DNA of 64,000 nucleotides from Dyadobacter luticola (GTDB taxonomy: Bacteria; Bacteroidota; Bacteroidia; Cytophagales; Spirosomataceae), in the NCBI RefSeq assembly GCF_005860805.1, contig NZ_VCEJ01000004.1:992001-1056000 (forward strand), given 5' to 3'. Shown here piece after piece: positions 61,774 to 64,000 of the stretch; position 1 is the stretch's first letter; each line of letters opens with the position of its first letter. The notes beneath the pieces were generated by a model. It did no database searches, was not told where the DNA came from, and saw only the letters and a list, made by a program, of their open reading frames with translations. Made by a program: the position numbers and the translations under genes.

Positions 61774-62463
61774 TCAGGCGTTATTGTAAAGTTTCAAAAC
61801 TGTCTGCCGCATTTTCCTGCCCGTATCATTTAGTAAAAATGCTACCGCTTCGGCCATATCTGCGCCAGGAATCCATTTGTCAAAATCTGCGTCGGGCATC
61901 GCTTTACGGTTATCCGGCGTATCGATAATGCTTGGCACGACCACGGAAGCAGTAATGTTTTTCGGCTTGCCCTCCGCATTGATCATCTCCGCCATTTGAA
62001 ATAACAAAGACTTGGAAAGCGTATAGGCAAAGCTTCCGGCACCCTGCTCAGCGACCAAGGCTGGTCGTGCTCCGATAAAGATAAATTGTCCGCCGCCATT
62101 TTTCTCAAAATGCGCTTTCAAAGGTTTTACCAGGTGAAATGCAGTCAGGAAGTTCATGGTGACCATTTTTTCAATGTCGGCGTCGCTGGTATCCGAAAGT
62201 TTGCCCATGGCAAAACCACCAGCCAGAAATATTCCGGCGCTGATTATACCTGCATTTTCAATCGCATTTTTTACAAAATCTTCGGATTGCTGCGCATCGG
62301 ATAAGTCTGCGGTGTAGCTCTTGACGTTATTCAGATCGGCATAAGCCTGCGCTTTTCCCTCCCTGACATTGATATGCAAGCCGTAATCCAACCCGGTCAG
62401 TTTCTTCACCACATCCTGCCCCAGATTTCCGGTAGCACCGCTAATTAGTACCTGATTTTTCAT
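61774..62463 (-). CDS. Short-chain dehydrogenase/reductase
   Basis: A 229-residue SDR oxidoreductase. The nucleotide-binding LISGATGNLGQDVVKKL is at residues 4-20. The central region shows GIFLAGGFAMG in place of the usual NNAG, and the catalytic tyrosine and lysine lie in AYTLSKSLLFQM near 150. The C-terminus has VVVPSIIDTPDNRKAMPD, the PG-type loop. Substrate and cofactor preference are unknown. It ends immediately against the convergent CNNM-type gene and starts 33 bases after galU, so it may be the last gene of the galU transcript. Confidence 0.85.
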   Translation of the reverse strand: MKNQVLISGATGNLGQDVVKKLTGLDYGLHINVREGKAQAYADLNNVKSYTADLSDAQQSEDFVKNAIENAGIISAGIFLAGGFAMGKLSDTSDADIEKMVTMNFLTAFHLVKPLKAHFEKNGGGQFIFIGARPALVAEQGAGSFAYTLSKSLLFQMAEMINAEGKPKNITASVVVPSIIDTPDNRKAMPDADFDKWIPGADMAEAVAFLLNDTGRKMRQTVLKLYNNA

Positions 62464-62496
62464 GAAAAATGGCTTGACTTAGAATTTCAATGTTTA

Positions 62497-63360
62497 TTAT
62501 TTGGCAAGAATGTCAATCAGGAATTTCCGGAAAGGCTCTGCAAATTCTTTTCTTTTTAATGCAAACTCGACGGTCGTTTTCAGATAATCCAGTTTATCAC
62601 CGATATCATGGCGCTTTCCTTCAATGTGGTGCGCGTAAATGTTCTCCCGTTTTAAAAGAAGCAGCAGCGAATCCGTCAGCTGGATTTCGTTGTTTTTTCC
62701 TTTCGGCGTTTGCTCGATGGTACTGAAAATTTCAGGTGTTAGAACATACCTTCCAGCAATTGCAAGATTGGAAGGAGCCAGATCGATCGCAGGTTTCTCC
62801 ACCAATGTGCTCAGTTCCAGGATAGAATCACTCAATGTTTTCCCACCCACAATACCATAGCGGTTTACTTTGTTAGCAGGCACTTCCTCCACCGCGATCA
62901 CCGAGCCGCCATATTGCTCGTAAGTATCCATCAACTGCTGGGTTACCGGGATCACAGAATCCATGATGGTATCTCCCAAAAGAACCGCAAAAGGTTCATT
63001 GCCAACGTGATGGCGGGCATAGTAAATCGCGTCGCCCAAACCATTTGCCTCTTTTTGTCTTACAAAATGTACATTAGCCATATCCGCCAGTCTGCGCATT
63101 TCATTGAACCACAGCAAATCTTCCTTTTCTTCCAGCCGACTTTCCAGCTCTACATTGCGGTCGAAATGGTCTTCGATGGCGCGCTTGCCCTTTCCGGAAA
63201 TGATCAGAATGTCCTCAATACCAGAATCTACCGCTTCCTGAACCACGTATTGAATGGTCGGAATGTCGATGATCGGCAACATTTCTTTGGGCATCGATTT
63301 GGTGGCTGGCAAAAATCGGGTACCAAGTCCCGCAGCAGGAATAACGGCTTTACGAATCAT
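62497..63360 (-). CDS. galU: UTP-sugar-1-phosphate uridylyltransferase (GalU family)
   Basis: A 287-residue nucleotidyltransferase. The signature MIRKAVIPAAGLGTRFLPATKSMPKEMLPI fills residues 1-30, followed by IPTIQYVVQEAVDSGIEDILIISGKGKRAIEDHFD, FAVLLGDTIMD near 123-133, VEKPAIDLAPSNLAIAGRYVLTPEIF near 188-213 and GKRHDIGDKLDY near 253-264. The usual reaction makes UDP-glucose from glucose-1-phosphate and UTP. Here it lies 90 bases downstream of a glucuronokinase-like kinase gene, so it could instead or also use glucuronate-1-phosphate. This is inference; the gene name reflects the family, not proven substrate. Confidence 0.9.
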   Translation of the reverse strand: MIRKAVIPAAGLGTRFLPATKSMPKEMLPIIDIPTIQYVVQEAVDSGIEDILIISGKGKRAIEDHFDRNVELESRLEEKEDLLWFNEMRRLADMANVHFVRQKEANGLGDAIYYARHHVGNEPFAVLLGDTIMDSVIPVTQQLMDTYEQYGGSVIAVEEVPANKVNRYGIVGGKTLSDSILELSTLVEKPAIDLAPSNLAIAGRYVLTPEIFSTIEQTPKGKNNEIQLTDSLLLLLKRENIYAHHIEGKRHDIGDKLDYLKTTVEFALKRKEFAEPFRKFLIDILAK

Positions 63361-63450
63361 AATTTGGCTTCTGGCCGTCAGCTAGTGCATCCGGCATTTA
63401 ATGTTAGAATATCTCTGTTTATTTATTTCTCTTAACTTTCAACCTCTCGG

Positions 63451-64000
63451 CTAAACCACAAAAGGCTTAATTACCCGCGCATTATATTTTTTCAACTCCA
63501 CAAAAAGCTGGTTCAGCATATCGTCATCACGATAAATCCCAATGATCGTGCCGCCCGAACCGGCGAATTTAGCGGAAGCACCGCAAGCCCTGGCCGCATT
63601 GATCAACTTTTTGTTGGACTCGGGAACATTATAGATCTTACAGCGCAGGTCAAAATTTTCATTCATTAACTGGTGCAAATCATCGGACCGGCCTTCCATG
63701 AGCGCCTTTTTTCCATCCTCAGCTTTTTGCGCGATCTGTCCCAGCACATCCATTACCAGTTCCTCGCCACGATCGTAGCGGGTCCTCACATCGCTGTGAA
63801 CCTTGCCGGAAACCTTGCTCAGGTTGGTATTGTAAGCCACATACAGCTTTGGAAGCAGCTCAGGATTAATCCTTTCATACTTCCCGTGGCCTTTTTCTAG
63901 GATCATCTGTTTATCAAAATCCATGTAAACACAACCCTCGTAGCATTGAATTACACGGTCCTGCAAACCAGCCGTAATACCCAATTCCTCTGTCTCAGTC
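63451..64000 (-). CDS. GHMP kinase, glucuronokinase-like (N-terminal part beyond window)
   Basis: Only the C-terminal 182 residues are present, and the frame is open to base 64000. The visible part begins ETEELGITAGLQDRVIQCYEGCVYMDFDK. It has NTNLSKVSGKVHSDVRTRYDRGE in the middle and the GHMP motif 3 as GASAKFAGSGGTIIGIY near its end. The LQDRV, VYMDF, SGKVHS and KFxGSGG elements resemble, from memory, plant glucuronokinase more than galactokinase, mevalonate kinase or HddA. It would phosphorylate a sugar acid at C1 using ATP. It is the upstream partner of the GalU-family gene. Missing the N-terminal ATP site, the assignment is not certain. Confidence 0.75.
   Translation of the reverse strand, partial: TETEELGITAGLQDRVIQCYEGCVYMDFDKQMILEKGHGKYERINPELLPKLYVAYNTNLSKVSGKVHSDVRTRYDRGEELVMDVLGQIAQKAEDGKKALMEGRSDDLHQLMNENFDLRCKIYNVPESNKKLINAARACGASAKFAGSGGTIIGIYRDDDMLNQLFVELKKYNARVIKPFVV

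Overview
The window looks like a chromosomal segment of a Bacteroidota bacterium of the order Cytophagales, most like Dyadobacter or a close relative. This rests on remembered family patterns, not a database match. The signs are TAnnTTTG-type -7 promoter elements with few Shine-Dalgarno sequences, a Reg_prop/Y_Y_Y LytS-type sensor with a LytTR regulator, a type IX secretion (T9SS) sorting tail, a fused rhamnulose-phosphate aldolase/dehydrogenase, and a PVC-type haem protein beside DUF1080 and S9/S15 hydrolases. No integrase, transposase, phage gene or CRISPR array was seen.

Layout. 1-15.8 kb is mostly housekeeping and regulation: the 3' part of purA, a SNF2 ATPase, two small membrane or exported proteins, a LytS/LytTR two-component pair, tRNA-Gly and tRNA-Leu, a TerC/Alx membrane protein, a large DUF4011-type SF1 helicase with a nuclease-like C-terminus, a DUF1080 protein and a HIT protein. 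15.8-36.6 kb is an exopolysaccharide locus: two tandem Wzi-like outer-membrane proteins, a priming sugar transferase, a UDP-glucuronate 4-epimerase, six glycosyltransferases or likely ones, two secreted beta-helix proteins, an FkbM methyltransferase, an EpsG/Wzy polymerase, a Wzz-like chain-length protein and a Wza-like SLBB export protein. No Wzx flippase is visible in it.

36.7-43.5 kb holds aspS and a three-gene run encoding a lipoprotein, an S15/CocE hydrolase and an S9A prolyl oligopeptidase. 43.7-45.4 kb is a leucine-rich-repeat T9SS substrate gene broken by a nonsense codon and a one-base deletion. 45.7-50.3 kb is a rhamnose catabolic block (aldolase-dehydrogenase, isomerase, divergent GntR regulator). 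50.3-60.3 kb holds a repeat-rich DUF6600-like protein, ArfB, an MFS transporter, two uncharacterised proteins, a large cytochrome/HEAT lipoprotein, a Uma2 protein and a DUF763 protein. 60.4-64 kb holds a CNNM/CorC-type protein, an SDR, a GalU-family nucleotidyltransferase and the C-terminal part of a glucuronokinase-like GHMP kinase.

How it fits together. The GHMP kinase, the GalU-family enzyme and the epimerase could together supply UDP-glucuronate and UDP-galacturonate to the polysaccharide locus, and its two pectate-lyase-fold-like proteins could act on a uronate-rich polymer. This is inference. The clearest non-coding signals are a pair of hairpin repeats at 1286-1363 and 49166-49238 sharing a core and a compensatory base-pair change, a 30-bp triplicated direct repeat joined to the first of them, and several strong intrinsic terminators. 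I found no complete system that I can call new with confidence.
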